Counted from the stretch's first letter, positions 11,528-19,846 are shown. The stretch: 20,825 nt of DNA from an uncultured bacterium (GCA_903952785.1 CAJBHC010000032.1:1-20825), one strand, 5' to 3'. The notes: generated from the letters alone by a model not told the origin. A program made the numbers and translations.

Positions 11528-13747
11528 CTATTCAAAATGTATCTCCCTCTTCGTATCCATCATTTCTTTCAAAATAGGGAAGGCGCTTAGGGTTTGATCT
11601 TCTTTAACTAAAATCTGAGCTTCATTGCGTGCGGCTTCCACCATTTTTATATTTTTGATCGCTTCCATTCCAATGTCAGTGATACCCCATTGCTTGCCAC
11701 CATACAATTCTCCGGCGCCACGCAATTTCAAATCCATTTCAGATAATTCAAAACCGTTCTTTGCGGTATTCAATGCCTTAAGTCTCTCCACCGTCTTACT
11801 GCTCTTGCTATCGCTAAGGACATAACAATACGCCTGATGATTGCTTCTAATCACGCGCCCTCGTAATTGATGAAGTTGCGATAAGCCAAATCTCTCAGCT
11901 CCTTCTATTAAAATTGTTGTTGCATTTGGAACATTCACCCCAACTTCAACAACACTTGTTGCAACAAGAATATCAATTTCTTTCTTTTCAAATTGCATCA
12001 TGATTGCATCTTTTTCTTTTGGCTTCATTTTGCTGTGCAATATATCAATATTCCAATCTTTAAAAACACTCTCTTTTAATCTTTTTGCTTCCTCCACAAC
12101 TGATTTAACATTCAAGGCTTGCTCCTTATCTGGATCAGCTTCTTCAATTCTTGGACATATTACATAAACCTGTCTGCCGTCTTTTAGTTCCTTTCTAATT
12201 TTTTCATATGTCGCTTCTCTTTTTGGCTCTGTAATAATTTCTGTGATGATAGGCTTTCTTCCAGTTGGCATTTGATCGATTAGGGAAAGATCTAAGTCTC
12301 CATAAAGAGTAAGTGCCAAAGTTCTTGGAATTGGTGTTGCGGTCATTGATAGGAGGTGGGGGACAATGTCATGCTTGCGTGCGAGCTTTTGTCTTTGGGC
12401 AGTTCCGAATCTGTGTTGTTCATCAATGATAACGTAGGCTAGGTCTTTGAATTTTACAGATTTTTGAATCAGGGCGTGTGTTCCAATTAAGATTGCAATT
12501 TCACCACTTTCCACCCATTTTAATAATTGAGATCTTGAAATATCGGTCCAACCGCTGTTACCATCCGCGCCACGATTTTGCACCTTTGATGGAAACTTTC
12601 TGCATCCCGTACCGCTTATAAAGCCAATAGAAATTGGCATGTGTTTAAAATATTGAATAAAAGATTCAAAGTGTTGCTTTGCTAAAATTTCAGTTGGTGC
12701 CATATATGCAACTTGTAAATTGCCGTAGTCTTGCATCTTTGAATTTTTGTTCTTTGGCCTAGTTGTTACAACACCATACGCTGTTGTTGCAGCAACAGCA
12801 GTTTTTCCTGATCCAACGTCTCCTTCAAGGAGACGAGACATAGGTGTGCCTTTTTTAAAATCGTTCAAAATATCTTCAGTTGATTTGTTTTGCGATGAAG
12901 TCATGGCAAAAGGGAATCTGTCTGTGAATTCTTTCAAGCTTTTAGACGATGGTTCAATCACATACGCCTTCTCCTTTTGCGCAGACGCTCTTACTTGTTG
13001 ATTTTTTATTTGAATATAAAAAACTTCTTCAAAAGAAAATCTCTTTCTTGCTACTTGTGCGTCAGTTTCCTTTTGTGGAGTGTGAATCCAAATTAATGCA
13101 CTTTTGAGAGACGGGAGATTATATTTTTTTAATATCTCTACAGGAATTGGATCTTCTATTGTTTCAAATAGGGGATTCTTAAATATTCTCTGAAGTGTGT
13201 GATAAATCCATTTTGATGTTACACCTTTTGTTTCTGGATAGACGGGGGAGAAGTGTTCTATTGGAGCTTCTGTTCCAGCAAAAAGATTATGACCGATTTG
13301 ATTTGGCATTACTCCAACTGATTCTATTTCTGGATTTAGCATCCCTAAATAGTCACCACGTTTGGTTACTTTACCAGTTACTTTTACTAGACTGCCTTCT
13401 TGAATTAATTTTGCGATATATGGTTGATGAAGCCATACAACTTTTAGATTTCCAGTGTCGTCTGAAATAACCCCCTCTGCCATTGCTGTGTGGCTTTTGA
13501 AACTTTTCCCAGTTTTTAATTTTCCGATTCTTCCATACACCGTAGCGTTTTGTCCGACAGTTAATTCTTTTATGTATTGTGCCTCAGATCCACCACCGTA
13601 TCTCATTGGATAGTGTCTTAATATGTCACCAATTGTGAAGAGGTTTAACTTTTTGAGATGTAAAATTTGATCAGGATGAATTCTTATCACTGATGAGAGT
13701 GGGTGATCAGTAAACTTTAGGTTGGTGGATTTTGGTTTTTCTGGCAT
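11528..13747 (-). CDS. recG: ATP-dependent DNA helicase RecG
   Basis: This 739-residue superfamily 2 helicase remodels stalled forks and Holliday junctions. An N-terminal wedge/OB domain (about 60-150, with GQNATVYGRIGKL and LKVVWLHQPY) precedes the motor. Motor motifs: Walker A GDVGSGKT (309-316), MAPTEILAKQHF (349-360), DEQHRFG (442-448), SMTATPIPRTLALTLYGDLDLSLIDQMPTGRKPI (about 467-500), VVEVGVNVPNAT, and the RecG-specific QLHQLRGRVIRS with the C-terminal DLKLRGAGELYG. Length is somewhat above the usual ~690 because of polar inserts near 331-343 and 379-402. An extended -10 (TGC-TAAACT) lies 14 nt before the ATG. It is downstream of the conserved hypothetical at 13878-14393 but has its own promoter-like site. 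Confidence 0.97.
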   Translation of the reverse strand: MPEKPKSTNLKFTDHPLSSVIRIHPDQILHLKKLNLFTIGDILRHYPMRYGGGSEAQYIKELTVGQNATVYGRIGKLKTGKSFKSHTAMAEGVISDDTGNLKVVWLHQPYIAKLIQEGSLVKVTGKVTKRGDYLGMLNPEIESVGVMPNQIGHNLFAGTEAPIEHFSPVYPETKGVTSKWIYHTLQRIFKNPLFETIEDPIPVEILKKYNLPSLKSALIWIHTPQKETDAQVARKRFSFEEVFYIQIKNQQVRASAQKEKAYVIEPSSKSLKEFTDRFPFAMTSSQNKSTEDILNDFKKGTPMSRLLEGDVGSGKTAVAATTAYGVVTTRPKNKNSKMQDYGNLQVAYMAPTEILAKQHFESFIQYFKHMPISIGFISGTGCRKFPSKVQNRGADGNSGWTDISRSQLLKWVESGEIAILIGTHALIQKSVKFKDLAYVIIDEQHRFGTAQRQKLARKHDIVPHLLSMTATPIPRTLALTLYGDLDLSLIDQMPTGRKPIITEIITEPKREATYEKIRKELKDGRQVYVICPRIEEADPDKEQALNVKSVVEEAKRLKESVFKDWNIDILHSKMKPKEKDAIMMQFEKKEIDILVATSVVEVGVNVPNATTILIEGAERFGLSQLHQLRGRVIRSNHQAYCYVLSDSKSSKTVERLKALNTAKNGFELSEMDLKLRGAGELYGGKQWGITDIGMEAIKNIKMVEAARNEAQILVKEDQTLSAFPILKEMMDTKREIHFE

Positions 13748-13761
13748 ATCTTATTCCTATA

Positions 13762-13770
13762 AGTTTAGCA
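13762..13770 (-). promoter_or_regulatory. Extended -10 box of recG
   Basis: TGC-TAAACT on the minus strand ends 14 nt before the recG ATG. The same TATGCTAAACT string, with the same 14-nt spacing, precedes the gene at 13878-14393. Confidence 0.45.
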
Positions 13771-13877
13771 TATCAAAAGGGAGTGTGGTTTTATGAAGAA
13801 GAAGTTAGGAAAATGGGGAGAAGATATGGAGAATATACTGAGAAGTTCAGGGTAAATGCTGAATAGTTACGATATTA

Positions 13878-14393
13878 TTAAAACTTCCTACTATCATACG
13901 CCCAGTGAAGCACAGCTTGTCTTTGCCTAGTGTGGCAACTGAAATCTCCTGCTCGGCAATTGTTTTGGATCTGTGAGATGTGGCGTCGCATGGCAACCCA
14001 TCGTTTAATTTGCCTTCTGTCTTCCTCCGGAATTCTTCGTCCCATGAAATATCGGGAGTACCATTGAAACCAGCCTCTTGGATCTTCCTTGTAAATCCAT
14101 CTATTCTTCTGCCAAACAGAAAGTGGCTGGCTGGCGTTTACTTTATAATAATTTATTTTTCCGTCTCGTTTTGCGGGGGAGAGCTTCGCATTTTTATACC
14201 AATTTTTTGGAAATTCATTCTGACAATCAGTCATATACTTTCCACCAAAGACCCCCATCTCAAGCATTTCCTTTGGGGTTAGCTGTGGTCTGAATTCTAG
14301 ATCAAAGTTTTTACCGATAGACTCCGTCAGAGTGTACCTATAATTTTTCTGCATCTTGTCATTCACGGTGATTGTAATTGGGTTTTTTCTCAT
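13878..14393 (-). CDS. Conserved hypothetical protein (FDLEFRPQLTPKEML family)
   Basis: This 171-residue soluble protein belongs to a widespread but uncharacterised family that I recognise by its runs: DLEFRPQLTPKEMLEMGVFGG, YMTDCQNEFPKNWYKNAKL, VNASQPLSVWQKNRWIY, DPRGWFQWYSRYFMGRRIPEED and QIKRWVAMRRHISQIQNNC, ending RQRQAVLHWAYDSRKF. It is unusually rich in Trp, Tyr and Arg, which might suggest nucleic-acid binding, but no role is established. It has no membrane segment. The start at 14393 is supported by an extended -10 14 nt upstream. It is divergent from the copper operon, with about 80 bp between, and runs toward recG 130 bp further. Confidence 0.85.
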   Translation of the reverse strand: MRKNPITITVNDKMQKNYRYTLTESIGKNFDLEFRPQLTPKEMLEMGVFGGKYMTDCQNEFPKNWYKNAKLSPAKRDGKINYYKVNASQPLSVWQKNRWIYKEDPRGWFQWYSRYFMGRRIPEEDRRQIKRWVAMRRHISQIQNNCRAGDFSCHTRQRQAVLHWAYDSRKF

Positions 14394-14407
14394 GGTTTTG
14401 TTAATTT

Positions 14408-14416
14408 AGTTTAGCA
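14408..14416 (-). promoter_or_regulatory. Extended -10 box of the 13878-14393 gene
   Basis: TGC-TAAACT on the minus strand ends 14 nt before the ATG at 14393, with the same spacing as the recG box. Confidence 0.45.
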
Positions 14417-14441
14417 TACACCCTTTGCCTTAAGATAGATA

Positions 14442-14470
14442 TTGACTATACCCCCTAGGGGGTATACAAT
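14442..14470 (+). promoter_or_regulatory. Copper-operon promoter with CsoR operator
   Basis: TTGACT (14442-14447), a 17-bp spacer and TACAAT (14465-14470) form the promoter. The spacer and start of the -10 are the perfect 20-bp palindrome TATACCCCCTAGGGGGTATA (14447-14466). CsoR operators are known G/C-tract pseudo-palindromes of the TACCC...GGGTA type. CsoR bound here would block polymerase and Cu(I) would release it. The -10 box is 7 nt from the csoR ATG, a leaderless layout. Confidence 0.9.
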
Positions 14471-14477
14471 AGTAATT

Positions 14478-14828
14478 ATGAAAAATGCAAAAAAGGAAAT
14501 AAAATCTTGCCATGGGGAACATTCTGTTAAAAATAATGTTGGTGGTGGAGATGGGGTAAAGATAAGAGATGAACAAAAGGGAAAAGTCCTTCGTCGTCTA
14601 AAATTGATTGAAGGACAAATTAGAGGCCTTCATCAAATGATTGAGAAGGATACATATTGTATTGATGTTATTACTCAAACCTCTGCTGTTAAGCAAGGGC
14701 TGTCTAACGTAGAGGATCTCTTGCTTGAACATCATCTTGGACACTGTGTACTTAAGCAGGTTGCGCAAGGTCAGACTGAAAAAGCAAAAGCTGAAATATT
14801 GAAGGTTTATAAATTGAAGCGTAAATAA
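14478..14828 (+). CDS. csoR: Copper-sensing transcriptional repressor CsoR
   Basis: This 116-residue, all-helical DUF156/CsoR-RcnR family repressor has the core VLRRLKLIEGQIRGLHQMIEKDTYCIDVITQTSAVKQGL. The Cu(I) ligands are present with canonical spacing: C61, then H86 25 residues on, and C90 four residues later (EHHLGHC), the C-H-C set that separates CsoR from RcnR and FrmR. An N-terminal extension of about 30 residues includes SCHGEH, which could also bind metal. I start at the ATG at 14478; an upstream reading would lie inside the operator and -10 box. It is first in the five-gene copper operon and most likely represses it through the palindrome at 14447-14466. Confidence 0.95.
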   Translation: MKNAKKEIKSCHGEHSVKNNVGGGDGVKIRDEQKGKVLRRLKLIEGQIRGLHQMIEKDTYCIDVITQTSAVKQGLSNVEDLLLEHHLGHCVLKQVAQGQTEKAKAEILKVYKLKRK

Positions 14829-14854
14829 AATAAAAAGAAAAAAATAAATATAAT

Positions 14855-15418
14855 ATGCCAAAAATATCATTACCATTATCTGTATCATTAATAATTGTAT
14901 CTGGTATCTTAGGCTTGAGTATTGGATATTCCTTAACTCCGGATTATAAGAATGACATGTTTGATAAGACTACTATGGATCTTGGAAAGGCAGATAAAAA
15001 TATTGATCTTAGGTATTTAAATGCCATGATTTCTCACCATAGGGGAGCGATGCTTCTGGCAGAGCAGGCAAGTCAAAAAACAACGAGACAGGAGATGAAA
15101 GATTTATCGGTAAAGATTTTAACTGATGAACCTAAGGCAATAGATGAGCTTTATACTTGGAAGAAAAATTGGTATGGAGATACAAGGCTGGTTAAGGACC
15201 CTATCGTTTCAAATCTTGGAAATTATGATGATAAGTTTGATCTACGTTTTCTAAATGCTCTGATTGCGCATCATGAAGCAGGGCTATTGATGACGAAGGA
15301 GATAAAGACAAAATCCAGTAGAACAGAAGTATTAAATAATGCGGATGCGGTGGAAACTTTTTTGACTACTACGCTAAAGGTGTTCAAAGACTGGAGAAGT
15401 CAGTGGTACAACATTTAA
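14855..15418 (+). CDS. DUF305-family, membrane-anchored copper-associated protein
   Basis: This protein has 187 residues. An N-terminal hydrophobic segment (about 4-28, PLSVSLIIVSGILGLSIGYSL) is a signal anchor, placing the rest outside the membrane. Two ferritin-like DUF305 half-repeats follow: DLRYLNAMISHHRGAMLLAEQAS...WYGD and DLRFLNALIAHHEAGLLMTKEI...WY. Each has the HH pair on a helix and a terminal W..WY. DUF305 proteins include copper-binding CopM, so extracytoplasmic copper binding is a reasonable inference. The second repeat has HHEAG instead of the typical HHRGA. It lies 26 nt after csoR and 12 nt before copA, within the copper operon. There is no Shine-Dalgarno motif. Confidence 0.85.
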   Translation: MPKISLPLSVSLIIVSGILGLSIGYSLTPDYKNDMFDKTTMDLGKADKNIDLRYLNAMISHHRGAMLLAEQASQKTTRQEMKDLSVKILTDEPKAIDELYTWKKNWYGDTRLVKDPIVSNLGNYDDKFDLRFLNALIAHHEAGLLMTKEIKTKSSRTEVLNNADAVETFLTTTLKVFKDWRSQWYNI

Positions 15419-15430
15419 TATTCCCTTATC

Positions 15431-17761
15431 ATGATAAAACAAATATTACAAATTAAGGGGGTGCATTGTGCGAGTTGCGCAATCATAATTGAAAAAAAGA
15501 TTTCAAAGCTTGATGGAGTTGTGGGTGTTAATGTTAATTTTTCAACTGAAAAAGTTGGTGTTGATTTTGATGAGCAAAAAATTTCAATTAAGGATATGAA
15601 TGATGAGATTGAAAAGCTTGGATATTCTTTTGTGGAACAGTCTGAGACCAAGGTTCATCAGGGGATGGGTCCCAAAGGTATGGATCATTCGGAGCATCTA
15701 GGACTTAAACAATCTAAGGATGAAAAAAATAAGGATCTGATGGAGATGAAAGGCAAGACTCAATTTGTTTTGCCTATCGCTCTAATGGTTTTTATTTTAA
15801 TGATGTGGGACATCGGATCAAAGCTATTTGTGTTGGTTCCAAATTTGCCGATACCAATGTCTATTCTCAATACCATCTCGATGATACTTGCAACCATTGT
15901 ATTATTCTGGATCGGTCAGCCGTTTTTACAAGGTGTTGTTAGGTTTATGAAATACAGAGTTGCAAACATGGATACCTTGATTGGGATTGGAACTCTAACT
16001 GCATACATATATAGTGTAGTTGTAACATTGTTCCCAGCTATGGCGCTTGCCTTGAATCTACCGGAATACACATATCTTGACGTAACAATTGTTGTAATTG
16101 GTTTTGTTGTTTTTGGAAAATACTTGGAAGCTCGTTCAAAATTACAAACTGGTTTGGCAATTGAGAAGCTGCTTGGGCTTCAAGCCAAAACAGCACTTGT
16201 CGTAAGAGACGGAAAGGAAATTGAGATTTCAATAAGTGAAGTGAGAGTAGGGGAAGTTGTGATTGTAAAGCCTGGAGCAAAGATTCCAGTTGACGGAGTA
16301 ATTATTGAAGGATCAACATCAGTTGATGAATCCATGATTACAGGAGAGTCAATTCCAGTTGATAAAACTATAGGAGAGATGGTTGTTGGTGCAACCATTA
16401 ACAAGCAGGGAAACCTTAGATTCACCACAACCAAAGTTGGGTCAGATACGCTCCTTTCACAGATAATTAAAATGGTAGAAGAGGCGCAAGGTTCAAAGGC
16501 TCCAATTCAAGCCTTGGCTGATAAGATTTCCAGTATCTTTGTACCGATAGTTTTGGGGATTGCAGTCCTAACTATTATTTTGTGGCTTACAGTTGGATCG
16601 GCCTTCCTTGGATTTTCTCTTGCGTTATCTTATGGAATTTTATCTTTCGTTGGAATTCTGGTTATTGCATGTCCGTGTGCACTAGGTCTTGCAACTCCAA
16701 CGGCAATTATTGTTGGGGTTGGAAAGGGGGCGGAGTATGGGATTTTGGTTAAGAATGCGGAGGCACTTGAGAAACTAAGCAGGGTGGATACTGTTGTGCT
16801 TGATAAGACGGGAACAATTACAAAAGGAAAGCCTGAGGTGACGGACATAATTATTTTGAATAATAAATTTAGCGAGCAGCAAATTTTGCAATTTGCAGGA
16901 AGTGTTGAGAAACTTTCTGAGCATCCACTTGCTGAGGCTGTTGTTAATAGAATGGAAACTTCTGGTACTTTGCTTTTGAAAGTTGAAAAATTCTCTGCTC
17001 TTGAAGGTGTTGGGGTTAGGGGAGAGATTGATGGAAAGATAGTTTATATTCACAAACCCGGTGCGGCCGCTGGGGAGACAGACAGGGGAGCTGTGCATGG
17101 GGGCGACGAAGAAAATCGTCAAATAAAAGAACTACAAGAGCAAGGTAAGACGGTTGTGATTGTTGAAGTTGATTCACAAAAGATTGGACTCATTGCACTT
17201 AGCGATACTCTAAAAGATGGGGCGAGAGAGGCAATCGCTAAGCTTCACAATAGTGGAATAAAAGTTGTGATGCTCACAGGAGACAATCATTTGGCAGCAC
17301 ACTATATTGCAAAGCAAGCAAATATTGACGATGTGATTTCAGAAGTAATGCCTGCAGAGAAATCAGAAAAGATTAAAGAACTTCAAAAAGCTGGTGCAAA
17401 AGTTGCAATGGTTGGTGATGGTATCAATGACGCTCCTGCACTAGTCCAAGCTGATGTCGGAATTGCAATGGCAACCGGAACTGATATCGCAATTGAATCG
17501 GCTGGGATAACATTACTTCATGGTGACTTAAATAAACTATCTCAAGCTTTTGCTCTTTCCCACTCTACCATGAGAACAATAAAACAAAATTTATTCTGGG
17601 CATTTATTTATAACATTATAGGGATTCCTGTTGCGGCGGGGTTATTGTATCCAATTTGGGGAGTAATTCTTAATCCAGTTTTTGCAGGGTTAGCAATGGC
17701 GGGAAGTAGTGTATCGGTCGTTACAAATTCACTTCGATTAAAAACCAAGAAATTAAAATAA
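15431..17761 (+). CDS. copA: Copper-exporting P1B-type ATPase CopA
   Basis: This 776-residue Cu(I) pump has an N-terminal heavy-metal-associated domain with GVHCASC (C13, C16). A His/Met-rich linker (about 75-92) and two leading membrane helices follow. Landmarks: TGES (304-307) in the actuator domain, CPC (414-416) in the transport helix, DKTGT with phosphorylated D458, SEHP (496-499), TGDN (616-619), GDGIND (662-667). The last helices carry YN (727-728) and MAGSS (756-760), the Cu(I)-selective set. A GC-rich hydrophilic loop in the N-domain (541-563) breaks the AT-rich trend. It lies between the DUF305 gene (12 nt) and the HMA-membrane gene (1 nt), and is regulated with them by CsoR. Confidence 0.96.
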   Translation: MIKQILQIKGVHCASCAIIIEKKISKLDGVVGVNVNFSTEKVGVDFDEQKISIKDMNDEIEKLGYSFVEQSETKVHQGMGPKGMDHSEHLGLKQSKDEKNKDLMEMKGKTQFVLPIALMVFILMMWDIGSKLFVLVPNLPIPMSILNTISMILATIVLFWIGQPFLQGVVRFMKYRVANMDTLIGIGTLTAYIYSVVVTLFPAMALALNLPEYTYLDVTIVVIGFVVFGKYLEARSKLQTGLAIEKLLGLQAKTALVVRDGKEIEISISEVRVGEVVIVKPGAKIPVDGVIIEGSTSVDESMITGESIPVDKTIGEMVVGATINKQGNLRFTTTKVGSDTLLSQIIKMVEEAQGSKAPIQALADKISSIFVPIVLGIAVLTIILWLTVGSAFLGFSLALSYGILSFVGILVIACPCALGLATPTAIIVGVGKGAEYGILVKNAEALEKLSRVDTVVLDKTGTITKGKPEVTDIIILNNKFSEQQILQFAGSVEKLSEHPLAEAVVNRMETSGTLLLKVEKFSALEGVGVRGEIDGKIVYIHKPGAAAGETDRGAVHGGDEENRQIKELQEQGKTVVIVEVDSQKIGLIALSDTLKDGAREAIAKLHNSGIKVVMLTGDNHLAAHYIAKQANIDDVISEVMPAEKSEKIKELQKAGAKVAMVGDGINDAPALVQADVGIAMATGTDIAIESAGITLLHGDLNKLSQAFALSHSTMRTIKQNLFWAFIYNIIGIPVAAGLLYPIWGVILNPVFAGLAMAGSSVSVVTNSLRLKTKKLK

Positions 17762-17762
17762 T

Positions 17763-18848
17763 ATGAATAATCAATCCAAAAATGATGAAGCCGTAAGCGC
17801 GAGCGTCGGCGAATTCAAGAAATATAAGTTTTATGTACAGGGAATGCATTGCCGGGCATGTGTCCTTTTGACAGAAACTGAACTGAATGATCACGCGCTA
17901 GTTCTGAATGCCACAGCTGACTTAAGCGGTGGGTGTGTTGAGGTTGTTGGGGGTTTTAAAGATAAGAGTGAAGAGGATATTGCCAAGGAGCTGTCCTTGC
18001 TTGTGGAGAAACATGGTTATAAGATTTCTACGGAAAAAGTACTGTTTGGTGAAGATTCTAAATTAGATAAATGGTCTGATTTTAAAATAGCTACTCCTAT
18101 AGCTCTTGGATTCCTGATTTTGTTTTTGCTACTTCAAAAGGCTGGTCTTGTAAATCTTGTTGGATCAGGTGGTGTAACAATGGGCACGGCATTTGTAATT
18201 GGAATCATTGCGTCGCTTTCATCTTGTATGGCTGTGGTTGGTGGACTTCTACTATCTATGTCTGCTACTTTTGCCAAAGATGGCGATAGAATAAAGCCAC
18301 AATTAATGTTCCATGGAGGAAGACTGGTTTCATTCTTTGTCTTAGGTGGAGTGATTGGTGCCTTGGGTAGTGCCTTTACCTTGAGTGTTTCAGCTACATT
18401 TATATTAGGAATGATTATTGCGATTGTAATGTTGATACTGGGAATAAATTTGCTCGATGTCTTTCCTTCTGCTAAAAGATTACAACTTGGAATGCCTAGA
18501 TTTATTTCACAGCACGCACAAAGTGTAACAAAATTAAATCACACCCTGACCCCACTTCTTGTTGGTATTGCGACATTCTTTCTTCCTTGTGGGTTTACTC
18601 AGTCAATGCAGTTATATTCACTAACAACAGGGAGCTTTCTCGGGGGAGGATTAACAATGCTTTCTTTTGCGATTGGAACACTGCCTGTTCTTGCGCTTAT
18701 CAGTTTCAGTTCGTTTAGTGTTATGAATAGTTCAAAGAAGGGGGTGTTCTTCAAGACTGCTGGAATCATCGTAATAATGTTTGCAATTTTTAATTTAATA
18801 AACAGTTTGGTGGTGGTCGGAATTATTTCGCCAATTTTTAATTTTTAA
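17763..18848 (+). CDS. HMA domain fused to a UreH/DsbD-like membrane domain
   Basis: This 361-residue protein begins with a cytoplasmic HMA-type metal-binding domain (about 20-98) with GMHCRAC (C30, C33). About six membrane helices follow, from about 108 to 358, of the sulfite-exporter/UreH/DsbD-like type. Two Cys-containing motifs are placed symmetrically: SLSSCMAVVGGLLLSMS in the first half and FFLPCGFTQSMQLYS in the second, as in CcdA/DsbD-like proteins. Copper handling or delivery at the membrane, or electron transfer linked to copper, is inferred from the fusion and the operon. The start is 1 nt after the copA stop, so translation is probably coupled. Transport activity is not proven by sequence. 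Confidence 0.85.
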   Translation: MNNQSKNDEAVSASVGEFKKYKFYVQGMHCRACVLLTETELNDHALVLNATADLSGGCVEVVGGFKDKSEEDIAKELSLLVEKHGYKISTEKVLFGEDSKLDKWSDFKIATPIALGFLILFLLLQKAGLVNLVGSGGVTMGTAFVIGIIASLSSCMAVVGGLLLSMSATFAKDGDRIKPQLMFHGGRLVSFFVLGGVIGALGSAFTLSVSATFILGMIIAIVMLILGINLLDVFPSAKRLQLGMPRFISQHAQSVTKLNHTLTPLLVGIATFFLPCGFTQSMQLYSLTTGSFLGGGLTMLSFAIGTLPVLALISFSSFSVMNSSKKGVFFKTAGIIVIMFAIFNLINSLVVVGIISPIFNF

Positions 18849-18858
18849 CAAAATATTT

Positions 18859-19281
18859 ATGAAAGGAACTTATATATCAATTATAGTAGCGGTAGTACTC
18901 ATGTTGGGGGCACTTATGCTTTCATTGATGGGTGGTAATGGAATTGGTACACAAACTGGTGTGCAAACCAATGTCTCGGCTGGAGGAAATTCGTCAAACG
19001 TTTCCATGGTTGATGGAAAACAAATTATTGAGATAGAAGTCAAAGGAGGGTATAGACCAGGGAAGAGTATAGCCAAGGCGGGGGTGCCAACTATAATAAG
19101 ATTCAAAACGAATGGGACTTTTGATTGTTCTTCTTCTGTAAGAATTCCAAATTTGAATTTTAGCCAAACTCTGCCTCAGACTGGTACAACAGATATTAAT
19201 GTGGGAACATCAACTGTTGGTGTACTTCAGGGGACTTGTGGAATGGGGATGTATAGATTTGAGGTGGAGTTTAGGTCCTAA
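18859..19281 (+). CDS. Membrane-anchored cupredoxin-like protein
   Basis: This 140-residue protein has an N-terminal hydrophobic anchor (about 5-26), then a Gly/Ser/Asn-rich linker and a cupredoxin-like beta domain. It includes KQIIEIEVKGGYRPGKSIAKAGVPTIIRFKTNGTFDC and ends LQGTCGMGMYRFEVEF. C90 and the C127-x-M129-x-M131 cluster take the places of the usual His-Cys-His-Met copper ligands, so this is a Cys/Met-rich Cu(I)-type site rather than classical plastocyanin. It should face outside and buffer or hand over copper released by CopA. It is the last gene of the operon, 10 nt after the HMA-membrane gene. A short GATAA/TTATC hairpin follows, with no strong terminator seen. Confidence 0.8.
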   Translation: MKGTYISIIVAVVLMLGALMLSLMGGNGIGTQTGVQTNVSAGGNSSNVSMVDGKQIIEIEVKGGYRPGKSIAKAGVPTIIRFKTNGTFDCSSSVRIPNLNFSQTLPQTGTTDINVGTSTVGVLQGTCGMGMYRFEVEFRS

Positions 19282-19384
19282 TTTTTTACGATAAAATATT
19301 ATCTTGCTATTACCGCCAACCTTCACCCCTAGTACTGTGTGTAATCGTCATTTACCGCACTAGTATTTAAAGAGGCCTCTTAAG

Positions 19385-19412
19385 TTGACTATTTTACATA
19401 AAATTGTAAGCT
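19385..19412 (+). promoter_or_regulatory. Possible promoter of orphan gene C
   Basis: TTGACT (19385-19390), a 16-bp spacer and TAAGCT (19407-19412) would give a leader of about 60 nt. The -10 is weak. The interval from 19282 also holds an AGAGGCCTCT palindrome (19371-19380) but no other feature I can support. Confidence 0.4.
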
Positions 19413-19478
19413 TCTTTCTGGACAAAGGGTACAACACTTCTTGTCTGATCAAACTGTTAACAAATTAGATACAATCAC

Positions 19479-19787
19479 ATGACGACGAATAGGTTTGCTG
19501 TAGTTACTACTCCAAAAAGAGGGGGAAATTCCTCGGAACAATTGAGGTGCTGGATTGGCGTTAAGCTTTCGGTTCCAGCAGAATGGGCACCGCTTTCCTC
19601 AACGCTTGGCGGTGATAGCCGGAATACGCCGTTGACTATTCCGGGGGAAGTTGCATTGAAAGCCCTTGGTGCGTGGGTGGGAACAGGCTCACCACTGTAC
19701 CAACACTGGCAAACGGCACTCTCTGAAGGTACTGTGGGGATTACTCTGCAGCCGGGGGAATACAGGATAGTCACTGAAGAAGAATGA
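19479..19787 (+). CDS. Orphan protein C, function unknown
   Basis: This 102-residue soluble protein matches no family I know. It has short strand-like segments (RFAVVTTPKRGG, LRCWIGVKLSVPAEWAPL), a central Gly/Pro-rich part (GEVALKALGAWVGTGSPLYQHWQTAL) and an end GTVGITLQPGEYRIVTEEE that looks like a beta-strand pair. GC content is clearly above the copper genes next to it. It is a single-gene unit with a possible promoter about 70-95 nt upstream, a long leader and a strong terminator directly downstream, like orphan genes A and B. There is no Shine-Dalgarno motif. The tight downstream terminator is the main support that it is real. Confidence 0.55.
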   Translation: MTTNRFAVVTTPKRGGNSSEQLRCWIGVKLSVPAEWAPLSSTLGGDSRNTPLTIPGEVALKALGAWVGTGSPLYQHWQTALSEGTVGITLQPGEYRIVTEEE

Positions 19788-19791
19788 ATGC

Positions 19792-19846
19792 TGGGCAATC
19801 AATGCCCGCCTTCGCAAAGTCACTGGGTCCCTCCCGGTGGCTTTTT
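19792..19846 (+). terminator. Double hairpin terminator after orphan gene C
   Basis: GGGCA/TGCCC forms a small first hairpin. A 12-bp stem with G-U pairs follows, AAAGTCACTGGG (19816-19827) with CCCGGTGGCTTT (19833-19844), ending in a T-run (19842-19846). Confidence 0.8.

Noticed and set aside
14442..14477. 12-codon N-terminal extension of CsoR
   Set aside because: It would be translated from the -35/-10 promoter and the CsoR palindrome, which cannot be in the mRNA.
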